Shown here: piece by piece, positions 1 to 9,500 of the stretch
Numbering within the stretch: position 1 is the first letter of the stretch
Layout: each line of letters opens with the position of its first letter
Assembly (NCBI GenBank): GCA_964629615.1
Contig: CAZVUD010000022.1
Location: 1-27,213 of the forward strand
Source of the DNA: SVTX01 sp964629615
Lineage (GTDB): Bacteria; Bacillota; Clostridia; Oscillospirales; CAG-272
Reading direction: 5' to 3'
Length of the DNA: 27,213 nucleotides
The notes under the pieces: generated by a model
The model's database searches: none
What the model was told of the DNA's origin: nothing
Seen by the model: only the letters and a program-made list of their open reading frames with translations
Program-made: the position numbers and the translations under genes

Positions 1-11
1 ACACTAATTTT

Positions 12-39
12 GCGGAATGCCGCATTTTCGGCATTTCGC
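12..39. other. Short hairpin upstream of the S41 gene
   Basis: An 11-bp stem (12-22 with 29-39, one G-T pair) encloses a 6-base loop. It could be the terminator of a gene lying left of the window, but no run of T follows on either side, so this is uncertain. The rest of 40-113 shows nothing recognisable. Confidence 0.4.
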
Positions 40-113
40 TTATAATACATTTTTGAGATAAGATCTGCAGTATGCATCTGCATATCAGAACATTCAGACA
101 TTGCGTTGCATAT

Positions 114-141
114 TTGGACACGGACGGTTCTAAAATATAAT
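114..141 (+). promoter_or_regulatory. Sigma-A-type promoter for the S41-greA unit
   Basis: A -35 box TTGGAC (114-119) and a perfect -10 box TATAAT (136-141) are separated by 16 bp. They lie about 30 bases before the start codon at 172, which is preceded by an AAAGGA ribosome binding site. No other promoter is obvious before 3034, so greA and the following gene are probably co-transcribed. Confidence 0.6.
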
Positions 142-171
142 ATTATATTTAAGCAAAGGATCTTGTAATTA

Positions 172-1785
172 ATGAAAAAGTATATTTATACAGTCAAAGG
201 TCTTGATACCCACGATGATGAGATCAAAATCGTTAAGCTGTTTCGCGAAAACATTCGTGTCGGCGTGGAATTAACGGCAGATGCATCAAGCGGAAAGATA
301 TGTGTGGAGATAGACACGAGATTTTCAAACATAGCGGATGTTGAAGCATCCTTTAAGATAATGCTTGAGCGTGCAGGATATGAGCTCGTATGTCCTCCTG
401 ACACGGATAAATTTGCCTACAACGGCGGGAAGCCCCAAAAGGTCAAGACAGTTCCGCTCAGCGTTGCTGTCACAGCTACGGCAATAACTGCCGTGATAGC
501 CGTTCTGTTCACCTATGTTTTCGCAAGCGGTCTTTACAAAAAGAAAAGCTCGGGCTTGCTGACCGATTCGGGATACAGTACACCTATAGATATATCCGAT
601 CCGCTTGATAAGCTGGAGATCCTCAATGAGATATTTGCACAGCTCCAGTACGACTACAAGGATCTTTCGACCGATGAGCTCACCGAATATCTCCTGCGTG
701 CCTATGTTCAGGCAACAGGCGACAAATATGCGCAGTATATGAATGCAGAGGAATATGCGCAATTCATATCCTCAAATTCCGGTGAATCCGTAGGTATAGG
801 CATCTCTGTGACCAAGGGGAGCATCAGCATAGCCGGAGAAGAGAAGGAGAGCATCAATATCATTTCGGTTTCCGAAAATTCACCTGCAATGTCAGCGGGT
901 GTGCTTGCAAATGACCAGATCATATCGATAGAAGCTGACGGCAAGACCGTGAATGTTTACGACGTAGGATACAGCGAGGCAGTTGACCTCCTCAGAGGAA
1001 AAGAGGGTACTGTCGTTAAGTTCACAGTCGCAAGACAAAGCAAAAACGGCGGTTCGGCAGAGAATATAACCTTTGAGATCCAACGCAAAAAGATAGTTAC
1101 AAATACAGTAAGTGGCACTGTATGTACTACCGATCAAAATGTAGGAATAGTGCGAATAACTGAATTCGATCTCAAAACACCTCTGCAATTTACAAATGCC
1201 GTAGATTCCTTAAAGGATAAAGGCTGTAAGTATTTTGTATTTGATCTTCGCGACAACCCGGGAGGCGACCTGTTATCCATATCCGCAGTTCTTTCGTATT
1301 TCTTGTCAGAAGGCGATGTGATAATATCCACCGAGGACAGCCGCGGAAACACGAGCACTGACTACGTAAAACCCGTTGAATACACAGGAAACAGAGCCGA
1401 TTGCTCGGTCAAAAAAGAGGATATCGGAAAATACAGCGATCTTGAATTTGCGGTCCTTGTCAATAAGAATACCGCAAGCGCCGCCGAGCTTTTCACAGCA
1501 ACCGTCAAGGATTATTCTCTCGGAACGGTAGTCGGCGTTAAGACATACGGCAAGGGATGCATGCAAAATATCCTTCCGCTTGCCCAGTACGGCATTGAAG
1601 GTGCAATACGTGTTACCACCAAAATGTATTTTTCAAAAAGCCATACCGTATATCACAATATAGGCATAGAGCCTGATCATACTATCGAATTGTCAACAGA
1701 AGCCGCCGAAATACCGACAGGTCTGCGCGGTCATGATATCGATAATCAGTTGCAAAAAGCGATCAGCATAATAACAAATAAATAA
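172..1785 (+). CDS. Membrane-anchored S41 (C-terminal processing) peptidase with N-terminal HMA-like domain
   Basis: This is a serine protease of the CtpA/CtpB (S41) family, which cleaves partly unfolded or signalling proteins outside the membrane. Residues 1-75 resemble an HMA ferredoxin-like fold (VKGL near the start, ERAGYEL at the end) but lack the metal-binding cysteines. One membrane segment lies at about 95-120, a PDZ domain at about 205-290, and the protease domain at about 310-520. The Ser/Lys dyad fits S436 (in TASAAEL) and K461 (in TYGKG), 25 residues apart, with Q465 four residues after the lysine, as in CtpB. The enzyme therefore looks catalytically intact. The topology predicts a cytoplasmic HMA-like domain and an external protease. 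The first ATG is used, after an AAAGGA site. greA follows after 25 bp. The family is certain; the substrate is unknown. Confidence 0.93.
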   Translation: MKKYIYTVKGLDTHDDEIKIVKLFRENIRVGVELTADASSGKICVEIDTRFSNIADVEASFKIMLERAGYELVCPPDTDKFAYNGGKPQKVKTVPLSVAVTATAITAVIAVLFTYVFASGLYKKKSSGLLTDSGYSTPIDISDPLDKLEILNEIFAQLQYDYKDLSTDELTEYLLRAYVQATGDKYAQYMNAEEYAQFISSNSGESVGIGISVTKGSISIAGEEKESINIISVSENSPAMSAGVLANDQIISIEADGKTVNVYDVGYSEAVDLLRGKEGTVVKFTVARQSKNGGSAENITFEIQRKKIVTNTVSGTVCTTDQNVGIVRITEFDLKTPLQFTNAVDSLKDKGCKYFVFDLRDNPGGDLLSISAVLSYFLSEGDVIISTEDSRGNTSTDYVKPVEYTGNRADCSVKKEDIGKYSDLEFAVLVNKNTASAAELFTATVKDYSLGTVVGVKTYGKGCMQNILPLAQYGIEGAIRVTTKMYFSKSHTVYHNIGIEPDHTIELSTEAAEIPTGLRGHDIDNQLQKAISIITNK

Positions 1786-1810
1786 TCAACATATCAAGGA
1801 GATTTAAACC

Positions 1811-2302
1811 ATGGCAGAGAAGCAGCTTTATACACCGGAAGGCTTTAAGGAGCTTACAGACGAGCTCAATTACCTCAAAACAGTTAAGCGAGAAGAGATC
1901 AAGGAAGCTATTGCAGTAGCCAAATCCTTCGGTGACCTTTCGGAAAATGCAGAATATGACGAGGCAAGAACAGAGCAGGCAAAGACAGAAGCCCGCATCA
2001 CAGAGCTTGAAGCTCTTGTTGAAAATGCAATCGTAGTAGATGAATCCAAGATCGACACAAGCGTTATCTCACTCGGATCTACAGTAGTAGTTTACGACGA
2101 GGACGAGGATGAAGAGATCAAATACAGCATTGTCGGATCAAATGAAACAAATCCTCTTTCGGGTAAGATCTCGGATCAGTCCCCCATAGGCAAGGCACTC
2201 ATGGGCAAGAAAGAGGGCGAAACTGTTCTCGTGGACACACCTGTAGGAACTGTGACCATGAAGATCCTCAACGTTACAAGATCACAGAAGAGCGATTCCT
2301 GA
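1811..2302 (+). CDS. greA: Transcription elongation factor GreA
   Basis: GreA rescues backtracked RNA polymerase by stimulating cleavage of the nascent RNA 3' end. The 163-residue length is close to the usual 158. Residues 1-75 form the N-terminal coiled coil, carrying the hallmark acidic tip in GDLSENAEYDEAR at about residues 41-53, whose D and E residues position the catalytic magnesium. The C-terminal FKBP-like domain ends with SPIGKALMGKKEGE and a VGTVTMKIL strand, as in typical GreA. An AAGGAG site lies about 9 bases before the ATG. The gene follows the S41 protease closely and precedes an unknown membrane protein by 3 bp, so the three are probably one transcript. Nothing in the sequence looks unusual. 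Confidence 0.98.
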   Translation: MAEKQLYTPEGFKELTDELNYLKTVKREEIKEAIAVAKSFGDLSENAEYDEARTEQAKTEARITELEALVENAIVVDESKIDTSVISLGSTVVVYDEDEDEEIKYSIVGSNETNPLSGKISDQSPIGKALMGKKEGETVLVDTPVGTVTMKILNVTRSQKSDS

Positions 2303-2305
2303 TAT

Positions 2306-3034
2306 ATGGATAATAACGACGGATCCAAATTAGAAGGGCGCGAGGTCCACATTGAAAATGAGAGCCGCGTCGCAAAAGCAATAAGCAACTTCTGGTATCA
2401 CCACAAATGGACGGTGATAATAGTTACGTTTTTTGTCGCAGTATTCATTATAATATTAGCTCAAATGCTTTCAAGAGTTTATTACGATTGTAAGATCACA
2501 TTTGCAGGCAATTATAAGCTTTCTTCCGCATCACAGAGCATGATCGCAAACGATCTTCAGGGCTTGATGAAGGAAGATCTCAACGGCGACGGCGAAAAGC
2601 ACGTATCTATAATCCACTATTCGGTATATTCGGAAAGCCAGATGAAAGCCGCAAACAAAGACAAAGATAACGGTGTCATCGTAAACTCTCAGGATAACAC
2701 TACTGCATTTAATCAGTTCTTCCAATTTACAGGCAGCGGAGAATCCTCAATATTCTTTTTAAGTGAATATCTTTATGATATATTAAAAAAGGAAAACAGG
2801 CTCCTGCCGCTGAATGAGATATTCGGAGAGGATATGCCGATGGGCGCCATGAGCGACGGCTTTGGTGTAAAGCTTTGTGACAGCGCACTCTACGCGCGGT
2901 ATTCATCGTTTGAGATATTCCCGAGGGATACCGTAATATGTATTGCAAAGCCACTTGTTTGGGGCAACAGCTCAAAGGAAGATACATATAACAGCATAAA
3001 AGCATATTTCAAGGAGATCCTTGAATGTGAGTAA
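2306..3034 (+). CDS. Unknown single-pass membrane protein
   Basis: I do not recognise a named family. The 242-residue protein has a polar N-terminus of about 38 residues, one strong membrane segment at about 38-58 (VIIVTFFVAVFIIILAQML), then a soluble domain of about 180 residues. The basic residues before the membrane segment suggest that the N-terminus is inside and the domain outside. The soluble part contains no obvious catalytic motif; it is mixed alpha/beta by eye, and an FGEDMPMGAMSDGFG stretch lies in its second half. The start codon lies 3 bp after the greA stop, with only a weak ribosome site, which points to translational coupling. The stop codon lies at the left edge of the repeat element at 3033-3366. 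Confidence 0.8.
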   Translation: MDNNDGSKLEGREVHIENESRVAKAISNFWYHHKWTVIIVTFFVAVFIIILAQMLSRVYYDCKITFAGNYKLSSASQSMIANDLQGLMKEDLNGDGEKHVSIIHYSVYSESQMKAANKDKDNGVIVNSQDNTTAFNQFFQFTGSGESSIFFLSEYLYDILKKENRLLPLNEIFGEDMPMGAMSDGFGVKLCDSALYARYSSFEIFPRDTVICIAKPLVWGNSSKEDTYNSIKAYFKEILECE

Positions 3035-3080
3035 ATAAAAAACCGCTCATATAGAAATACAAAATCGGCAATAAAAATAA

Positions 3081-3127
3081 AAGAGAGCGTAATGCGGAAC
3101 GAAAATTCCACATTACGCTCTCTTTTT
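3081..3127 (+). terminator. Strong hairpin terminator, probably for the S41-greA unit
   Basis: A near-perfect stem (3081-3099 with 3106-3124, one mismatch) closes a 6-base loop and runs into TCTTTTTT on the + strand. On the other strand an AT-rich stretch follows, so it may act in both directions for the convergent gene at 3374-3793. It lies inside the palindromic element. Confidence 0.75.
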
Positions 3128-3315
3128 TGCTTTCTATGCGTGATGTTCTTTGCCGAGGCAAAGAGGTAATGTTGCCCTTCGGGAAGTGATATTGTTCGGC
3201 TGTGATCTTCACAGTGATGTTCTATTCGCCCATAAAACTTGCACAGCAAACATCACTCGGCGTAAGCCGAACATCACTGCGAAGCAACATCACTCGCCGC
3301 AGGCGAACAAAGCTT

Positions 3316-3345
3316 GGCGTGATACTCTGTTAAGAGTATCACGCC
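3316..3345. other. Perfect 13-bp hairpin near the right end of the element
   Basis: A perfect inverted repeat (3316-3328 and 3333-3345) encloses the loop GTTA. On the + strand the sequence GAGCGGTTTTT follows shortly after. It may serve as a terminator for leftward transcription from 3374-3793, but no T run follows in that direction. Confidence 0.6.
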
Positions 3346-3373
3346 ATTACCGAGCGGTTTTTATTTGTTCTGA

Positions 3374-3793
3374 TCATGCAAGAACAGATCTTACGTATTC
3401 TACCCATTCCATTATCTGTGTTTCTTCTTCGATACTTACCTTTGAATCGAAAAGACCCATCTTAATGTTGAGAACCTTGTCGATAACGTTAGTACCTGCC
3501 TCAGCAAGCAAAGCCTTTGTCTGTTCAACGCCTTCTTCGCTTCCTGCGGAAATTATTGCAACATTAGCTGTACGAGCCTTTGTAAGCTCTCTTACATAAC
3601 GGGTGTATTCGTCTGTAAGCTTAGACTTGAGATTTACCATGAGGATAACTATCCTCTCTCTGTCACACGCATATGCAGAGGGTATTCTGTCAACCGCATT
3701 TACACTCAACTCGTATTTGTTCTTGATAAAGTTTGCAACAGCAAGCGCCTTCTTCTTTTCAGGGTAGCAAAGTACTCTCATCTTAATAGCCAT
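3374..3793 (-). CDS. Unknown 139-aa protein, alternating alpha/beta pattern
   Basis: I do not recognise this family. The start is set at 3793 (MAIKMRVL), because a GGAGG site lies 8 bases before that ATG; an in-frame ATG at 3808 has no such site. The protein begins with a hydrophobic strand (MRVLCY) and shows alternating strands and helices, including ERIVILMVN and ANVAIISAG. The latter strand is followed by a small loop, which is reminiscent of a flavodoxin-like or Rossmann-like fold. No FMN- or nucleotide-binding signature is clear. No signal peptide or membrane segment is present, so it is probably cytoplasmic. It has its own promoter (3841-3870) and lies downstream of the DUF2344 gene on the same strand, ending at the palindromic element. 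Confidence 0.75.
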   Translation of the reverse strand: MAIKMRVLCYPEKKKALAVANFIKNKYELSVNAVDRIPSAYACDRERIVILMVNLKSKLTDEYTRYVRELTKARTANVAIISAGSEEGVEQTKALLAEAGTNVIDKVLNIKMGLFDSKVSIEEETQIMEWVEYVRSVLA

Positions 3794-3840
3794 TTTTGTA
3801 TCCTCCACTTAAACTGCAGATCTCTCCGCATTTTTTCATA

Positions 3841-3870
3841 ATTATATCATAATACACATATAAAAATCAA
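3841..3870 (-). promoter_or_regulatory. Promoter for the 139-aa gene
   Basis: Read on the - strand, TTGATT (3865-3870) and TATAAT (3841-3846) are 18 bp apart. The -10 box lies about 50 bases upstream of the start codon at 3793. The gene therefore need not depend on read-through from the DUF2344 operon. Confidence 0.6.
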
Positions 3871-3897
3871 GGTATATTATGTAAACATTTGTCTTGA

Positions 3898-4626
3898 TCA
3901 CTCAAATACGGTCATATCCGCAAGATAAAACCTGTTTCTCATTATCGTGTAAAAGTCATCAAGCTTGTCACAATTAAGGATGGAAAGCTTTTCTCTCATA
4001 GCAGATATGAGGTACTCGGGATTGAGATTTTCCGAGCTTCCCGTTGATAGCACGGTCTTTATGGATATTGTACCGTCAGCATATGTTGCACATAAGCTCT
4101 TTATAAATTTTATGATATCCACTTCTTTTTCGCCGGATTTTGTCTTTTTTATCATGTTTATGGGAGAAGAAAAGAGAGCATTTATATCTTTTGCGGTATC
4201 CTCCGAGCAATAGCTTCCGTGAAGCGTTATCGTATAATCCGCATAAGCGATATCATTGAATTTATTTTCAGGCTTGTATACATCGAGCACATACATCTCA
4301 TCTGTAAGCTGCTCATTGAGCTGACGCTTTATCTCATCAAATGTTATCTTTCTCTCTATGCGCAGATCCGCCATTTCGCACATGCTCTCACAGCCTACAG
4401 GCAGTGGAGCGCCGAACACGAGCTTTGCATGAGGATTGAATCCCTTTGTATACCACATGGGTATGCCTGCGCGTACAAGTATGCGGTGGAAGGTCCTTTG
4501 CAGATCCAAATGAGATATGAATTGCAGATTTCCTATCTTGCAAAATTTGATTCGTACGGTCTTTGGCTCATCAAGCATGGGACGCTCAAATTTCGAGTAA
4601 CAGTTTACTTTGTTTTCGGGCAGCAT
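3898..4626 (-). CDS. DUF2344 / TIGR03936 radical-SAM-linked protein
   Basis: This family is the regular partner of TIGR03960 radical SAM proteins, either as the adjacent gene or as a fused C-terminal domain. It is thought to assist an RNA or ribosome modification whose identity I cannot state. Typical features are VRIKFCKIGNLQFISHLDL at about residues 24-42, then RAGIPMWYTKGFNPHAKLVF and the LPVGCES segment. The length of 242 residues is usual. The start at 4626 overlaps the end of the radical SAM gene by 22 bp; a GGAGGT site 8 bases upstream supports it over the internal Met17. The overlap indicates translational coupling. Downstream in many Clostridia one finds rng and rplU; here those genes are absent. 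Confidence 0.93.
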   Translation of the reverse strand: MLPENKVNCYSKFERPMLDEPKTVRIKFCKIGNLQFISHLDLQRTFHRILVRAGIPMWYTKGFNPHAKLVFGAPLPVGCESMCEMADLRIERKITFDEIKRQLNEQLTDEMYVLDVYKPENKFNDIAYADYTITLHGSYCSEDTAKDINALFSSPINMIKKTKSGEKEVDIIKFIKSLCATYADGTISIKTVLSTGSSENLNPEYLISAMREKLSILNCDKLDDFYTIMRNRFYLADMTVFE

Positions 4627-6464
4627 GAACGTTCACCTCCAAGTCTGTTTGCACCGCATCCGGAGCATTTTTCGCGGCAATTAGGCGTGCAGACGCCCTC
4701 ATGTGCCTTTTTATTTTCCCTTATAAGGAATTCCTTTGTAACGCCGCAGTCTATGATGTCCCAAGGAAGGATCTCGTCATAGGGTATCCTTCTCGTAGAG
4801 TAGAAATCGGTATCTATTCCGGAACGCTTAAAGACATCCATCCACTTATCGTAATCAAAGAATTCTGTCCATGCATCAAACTTAAAGCCTTCACGGCATG
4901 CAAGCGCGAGTGCACGTGACAGCTTTCTGTCGCCCTTTGCAAGTATAGCCTCAATGTGGCATGTCTTGGCATCATGGTGCTGATAGCGTATCTTTCTGTC
5001 CTTTACGCATTCGCCGACAAATTTCTGCTTTTCCTCAAGCACCTCAAGTGTATCCTGCGGTTCCCACTGGAAGGGCGTAAACGGCTTCGGTATAAAGCAG
5101 GATACGCTGAATGTGACCTGCGGAGCTTTATTTCTGTTTCTGTTGGGATTTGCATAGAAGGTTTCAATGACCTTCTTTGCAAGTGCAGGTATGCCTTCAA
5201 GGTCCTCATATGTTTCCGTAGGCAGACCCTGCATAAAGTAAAGCTTGACCTGCGTTTTGCCAGCATCAAATGCAACATTTACCGCGCGCATAAGATCGTC
5301 TTCAAAGACATTCTTATTTATAACATCGCGCAATCTTTGAGTGCCTGCCTCAGGCGCAAAGGTCAAGGATGAGGATCTTACAGATGCTACCTTGTCCATA
5401 AGCTCCTTGGTAAAGCTGTCAACGCGCAATGAGGGGAGAGAGATGCTGACCATATTATCCTCAGTCCATTCAAGCAGCTTGTCAGTAAGCTCCTCAAGAT
5501 GCGTGTAATCACTTATGGACAGGGAAGAAAGCGACATCTCCTCATATCCTGTATTTTCAAATATACATTTTGCCTGTTCATTCAGAACATCGGGGGATTT
5601 TTCTCTTACAGGTCTGTAAATAATACCTGCCTGGCAGAATCTGCATCCTCTGATGCATCCCCTGAATACTTCAAGCATGATCCTGTCATGTACGACCTCG
5701 CTGTAAGGCATTATAGCATAATCAGGGAAAGGAACAGCATCGAGATCTTTGATTATGCGCTTTTCTATCCTTGTGGGAATGTCGTCGTATATGGGCGTGT
5801 ATGCTTTAATAGTACCGTCATCATTGTATGTAACATCGTAAAGGGAGGGAACATAAACACCTTTTATGCTCCTTGCCGCCTCGTGAAGGAAGTCTGCCTT
5901 TGTATAAGTACCCTCATCCTTCATTTTTATGTAAAGACGAACTATCTCTACAAGCATCTCTTCGCCTTCGCCTATATTGAACAGATCAAAGAAATCCGCT
6001 ATCGGCTCGGGATTGTATGAGCACGGACCGCCGCCGATCACAAGCGGAAACTCCTCGCCTCTGTCCTTGGAATACAAGGGCATGCCTGACAGATCCAGCA
6101 TGTTTAGCACTGTGGTGTAGCACATTTCGTATTGAAGAGTAAATCCGAGGAAATCAAAATCCTTTATATTATCCTTGCTTTCGTGTGCCCACAGAGGAAT
6201 ATCAAATTCACGCATTTTTTCCTGCATGTCCGTCCAGGGGGCATACACACGCTCGCACCATATGTCGTCCTGTCGGTTCAGGCAATCGTACAATATCCTG
6301 ATACCGAGATTTGACATGCCTATCTCATATGTATCGGGGAATGCAAAAGCGAAGCGCGCCTTTACCTTGGCAGGGTCCTTTATTATCTGACCGTACTCTC
6401 CGCCCGAATATCTTCCGGGCTTTGACACCTGCTTCAGTACGGAATTAAGCTTTTCATTAATCAA
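4605..6464 (-). CDS. TIGR03960-family B12-binding-type radical SAM protein
   Basis: This is a radical SAM enzyme that splits S-adenosylmethionine with a 4Fe-4S cluster. The cluster ligands are C270, C274 and C277 (CIRGCRFC), a CX3CX2C signature. The N-terminal part (about 20-240) has the B12-binding-domain-like layout seen in methylthiotransferase relatives, with LVIGGGPCSYNPEPIADFFD at about 141-160. A cysteine-rich tail (about 594-617, including CSGCGANRLGG) may hold another metal. The start is TTG at 6464: a GGAG site lies 9 bases before it and no ATG is in frame near by. The product has 619 residues. It follows the acidic membrane protein by 38 bp and overlaps its DUF2344 partner. The family is certain; its substrate is unknown to me. 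Confidence 0.95.
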   Translation of the reverse strand: MINEKLNSVLKQVSKPGRYSGGEYGQIIKDPAKVKARFAFAFPDTYEIGMSNLGIRILYDCLNRQDDIWCERVYAPWTDMQEKMREFDIPLWAHESKDNIKDFDFLGFTLQYEMCYTTVLNMLDLSGMPLYSKDRGEEFPLVIGGGPCSYNPEPIADFFDLFNIGEGEEMLVEIVRLYIKMKDEGTYTKADFLHEAARSIKGVYVPSLYDVTYNDDGTIKAYTPIYDDIPTRIEKRIIKDLDAVPFPDYAIMPYSEVVHDRIMLEVFRGCIRGCRFCQAGIIYRPVREKSPDVLNEQAKCIFENTGYEEMSLSSLSISDYTHLEELTDKLLEWTEDNMVSISLPSLRVDSFTKELMDKVASVRSSSLTFAPEAGTQRLRDVINKNVFEDDLMRAVNVAFDAGKTQVKLYFMQGLPTETYEDLEGIPALAKKVIETFYANPNRNRNKAPQVTFSVSCFIPKPFTPFQWEPQDTLEVLEEKQKFVGECVKDRKIRYQHHDAKTCHIEAILAKGDRKLSRALALACREGFKFDAWTEFFDYDKWMDVFKRSGIDTDFYSTRRIPYDEILPWDIIDCGVTKEFLIRENKKAHEGVCTPNCREKCSGCGANRLGGERSCCPKTK

Positions 6465-6502
6465 ATCTCATTTCTCCATTCTGCCTTTCGGCTCATTATA
6501 GC

Positions 6503-9500
6503 TTATTTTTTCTTTTTTACATCGATATGCCTGCAAAAGATACCGAGTGCGGATATTATATTGAATATCAATATAAGTGCAGATGAGAAGATGCCCATCT
6601 TGATATTTTCGGATGAAGGTATCATAAGCAATATCACACTTACAATGCCAAGCACCGTGCCGAGAACTGCCATAAGCGTTGAGAAGCTCTTATTCTGTGC
6701 CTTAGCCTTGATATAGCTTCTTGATTCTATAACAGCATCCGCAATCTTGCTCGGATCTCCGAGCGAATATACGCCGCCGTCTACAAATCCGCTCTCGTTT
6801 TTATTGTCCTCAAAAACGCAGGGCTTGTAAACGATCGCCGATACAACACCGACAGGCTTGTTTACCTCAAAATAGTAATCGTTTATATAGGGGCTGTAAG
6901 TAGTTACGGCAGTCTTTATACCGTGTCCCGCAAGCATCCTTACAGTGTTTGTAAATTCCTCGCGTATTCTGCTCGATACGATATATCCAAGCTGTGGAAC
7001 ACCGTCAAACGCAACATATATAACGCATTTTGACCTTTGATCCTGTGACGATGCCGTAACTGCGCTGTCAGATACCACCTTCATTCCGTGGATAGCCATA
7101 AAGTTTCGGTCACCTATGACCACATGCAAATGCGAATCCATATAGAATTCAATACCGTTGTCACGCACGGAAATTATGTTTATATCAGCACACGATGTAT
7201 CGATACTACCGGAAAACAGCTTTGCTATCGGGTCACCGAGAGAGCGGAAGGCGCGCTCGGCAAGCGTGATCGCCTCAGACACATCTACATTGTTCTCAGG
7301 TCTTATCTCAACAGATTCAGTAATATCCACTGCATCGCGGTCATCAAACATCAGAGTATCAAGCTCGGAATATTCATAAAATGACGATTCGCTCACTATT
7401 GCAGAACCGTATTTTTTCATTTTCTTTACGCTGTAATAATAGGGAATAGTGCTTACAAGAGAAAATGAAACAGGCAATCCCATAAATATTACCGTCACTA
7501 CAGAGGAAAGTGCCGCATAAGAATTTCCGTTCGTAACGAGAGTTATGCATCCAATTATAAGTGCCGCTATGGGAACTATGCCCATAAAATACATAACTCG
7601 CATGCATTTAACGCTCTTTTTGCTCATTCTGTGGAAATATCCGTTTGCAATATCCGCACGGCGAACCCTGTAAATATTATTTCCGAGCAGATTGTCAGAG
7701 GATGTGAGATTTCTTCTGCCGTTCTTTTCATTCTTTTCGGTATTGGTCTTGTTGAATCTTTCGGCAGAATACAGCACGCCGTCGCTTGATACAACATCAA
7801 ATGTGCAGGCTTCAGCCTCACACTGCAGAATATCCGATATCAGTGCACATATAACATACAGTATAACGATAGCTCCGCTCGTCATGATGCGATCGTCTGC
7901 AACTACATATGAACTGTTTTCAAATATGATCAGAAAGATATCGTATATTAGCTGAATTATTACCAAAAAAGCAGATACCGAATAATTAACGGGATCAAGC
8001 TTTGCTATTCCAACGATTCCTTCTATAAGTCCGGGAGCAGCTATCGCGCTGACTGCAAGAACACAAAGCATCTCAATATAGGGATACAATTCCTGATCTA
8101 AGGTCTGATCCATCCAATACATTACTCCAAAGAAGATCAGAACAACTGCTATAAGAGTTGTAAAGGCAGTCTTAATGATAAGCCCGCGCTTATCGTGTGT
8201 ATAACGTGCGCGTATCTCGTCCTTTTGTGAAGGATCTAAATATTCCTTTCCGCTGTATCCAAACAAGCGTGAGGAATATGCACCCTTTTTGTTTTGTATA
8301 TCACGCTTTATTCGGCTCGTTCTGCCTGCTCCCGCCTCGGAATTGATATCATCGTCATAACCGAAATCAAGGAGAAGGGAAATATCATCGTCATCAAGTG
8401 CAGATTCCTTGTCATTTTCAGGCTTCATATTTATGTCGCCGTCAATGGATCTGTGCACGACGTATGCGGCATCTGAAAGATGTCCCTGCAATGGATCGTA
8501 TATGTATTCATCTGAATCTTCCTTTGTATCTTGCCCGTTGTCATCAGTATGATCTGATACACTCACCGTATCGCAGGCGTTCTGTTTTATTGAAACATCC
8601 GTGTCATCAAAGATATCGATTTCTTCTTCGGTGTTGCCCGTGGGTATAATGCCGATATCATCGTAATCAATGTCATCTTTGTAATTAAGCAGGCTCTCGG
8701 AAGTATATTCTTCGTCCTGCTCTTTGTCATCCGATACATTATAAGTGTCATCAATATCGGGCTCGGCGACGTCGTCATAGCTATCCGTATCATCCAAGCA
8801 TACAGGATCTTCATCCTCAACGCTGTCCTCAAGGGCAGGGAAATTATCTGATGTCACATCTAATTCCGTATCCATGTCGGTATCCGATATATCAGTATCC
8901 GATACATCATCAGCAGCATTGCTCTCAGCACTTACCGTAGCATCACCGCGGTTGCCGAACATTATCCTGAATACATTCTCAACAGCCGTGACCTCATCCT
9001 TTTTAGTCTTGTCGATAGGCTCATTAAGAATATTCTCGGTGATAACAGGCTCATCTGCAGCAGTGTCATAACTTGTTTCATCATCAGAGACTGCTCCGGA
9101 TCCTTCGGATATATCATCCGCGATATCTTCTTCGACCGAATCGTCTTCTTCGATATCATCTTCATTGATCACATCGTCTTCGTCGAATGCATCGTCTGTC
9201 AAGTCATCCTCTTCGATATCATCTTCTTCGATTACATCTTCTTCAATATCATCTTCATCGATCACATCATCTTCGAGAGTGTCATCTTCCGTGATATCAT
9301 CTTCTTCAACTGTATCTTCTTTAGCAATATCCGAATCTTCCGACGGGCTCTCTGCAGATACTTCTTCTGAGATAGTAAAATTATATGTACCCCCGCCATT
9401 TATATCAGAATTATCCGACGAAAAGAAATTTGTCAGAAGGTTCTGAAATCCGTCATCTACATCCTCGGCTGCTTCGTCGTCTAAAGATCCGATATCATTC

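Larger units (their letters stand above)
3033..3366. repeat. Nested palindromic intergenic element with 15-bp terminal inverted repeats
   Basis: This roughly 330-bp element fills the gap between two convergent genes. Its ends are near-perfect inverted repeats (3033-3048 AAATAAAAAACCGCTC; 3352-3366, the complement with one A fewer). Inside, the motif GTGATGTT occurs in forward orientation at 3140, 3166 (as GTAATGTT), 3186 (as GTGATATT) and 3214. It then occurs in reverse orientation (AACATCAC) at 3249, 3270 and 3286. Most spacers between motifs are small hairpins of different sequence (3148-3163, 3175-3183, 3201-3213, 3258-3269, 3279-3285, 3294-3306). Longer palindromes lie near both ends (3081-3124 and 3316-3345). 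There is no coding potential of note. It looks like a MITE- or REP-type element; I recall comparable arrays in gut Clostridia but cannot verify this. Confidence 0.75.

Noticed and set aside
3140..3293. Possible CRISPR array because of repeated GTGATGTT motifs
   Set aside because: Motifs are only 8-9 bases, spacers are short self-complementary hairpins of 7-20 bases, orientation flips, and no cas gene is near.
3150..3599. 149-codon frame on the + strand across the palindromic element
   Set aside because: It runs through hairpins and antisense to the 139-aa gene, with no plausible start signal.
9165..9446. Serine-rich frame on the + strand
   Set aside because: It is the antisense of the Asp/Glu codon repeat of the acidic membrane protein, with no ribosome site or domain.
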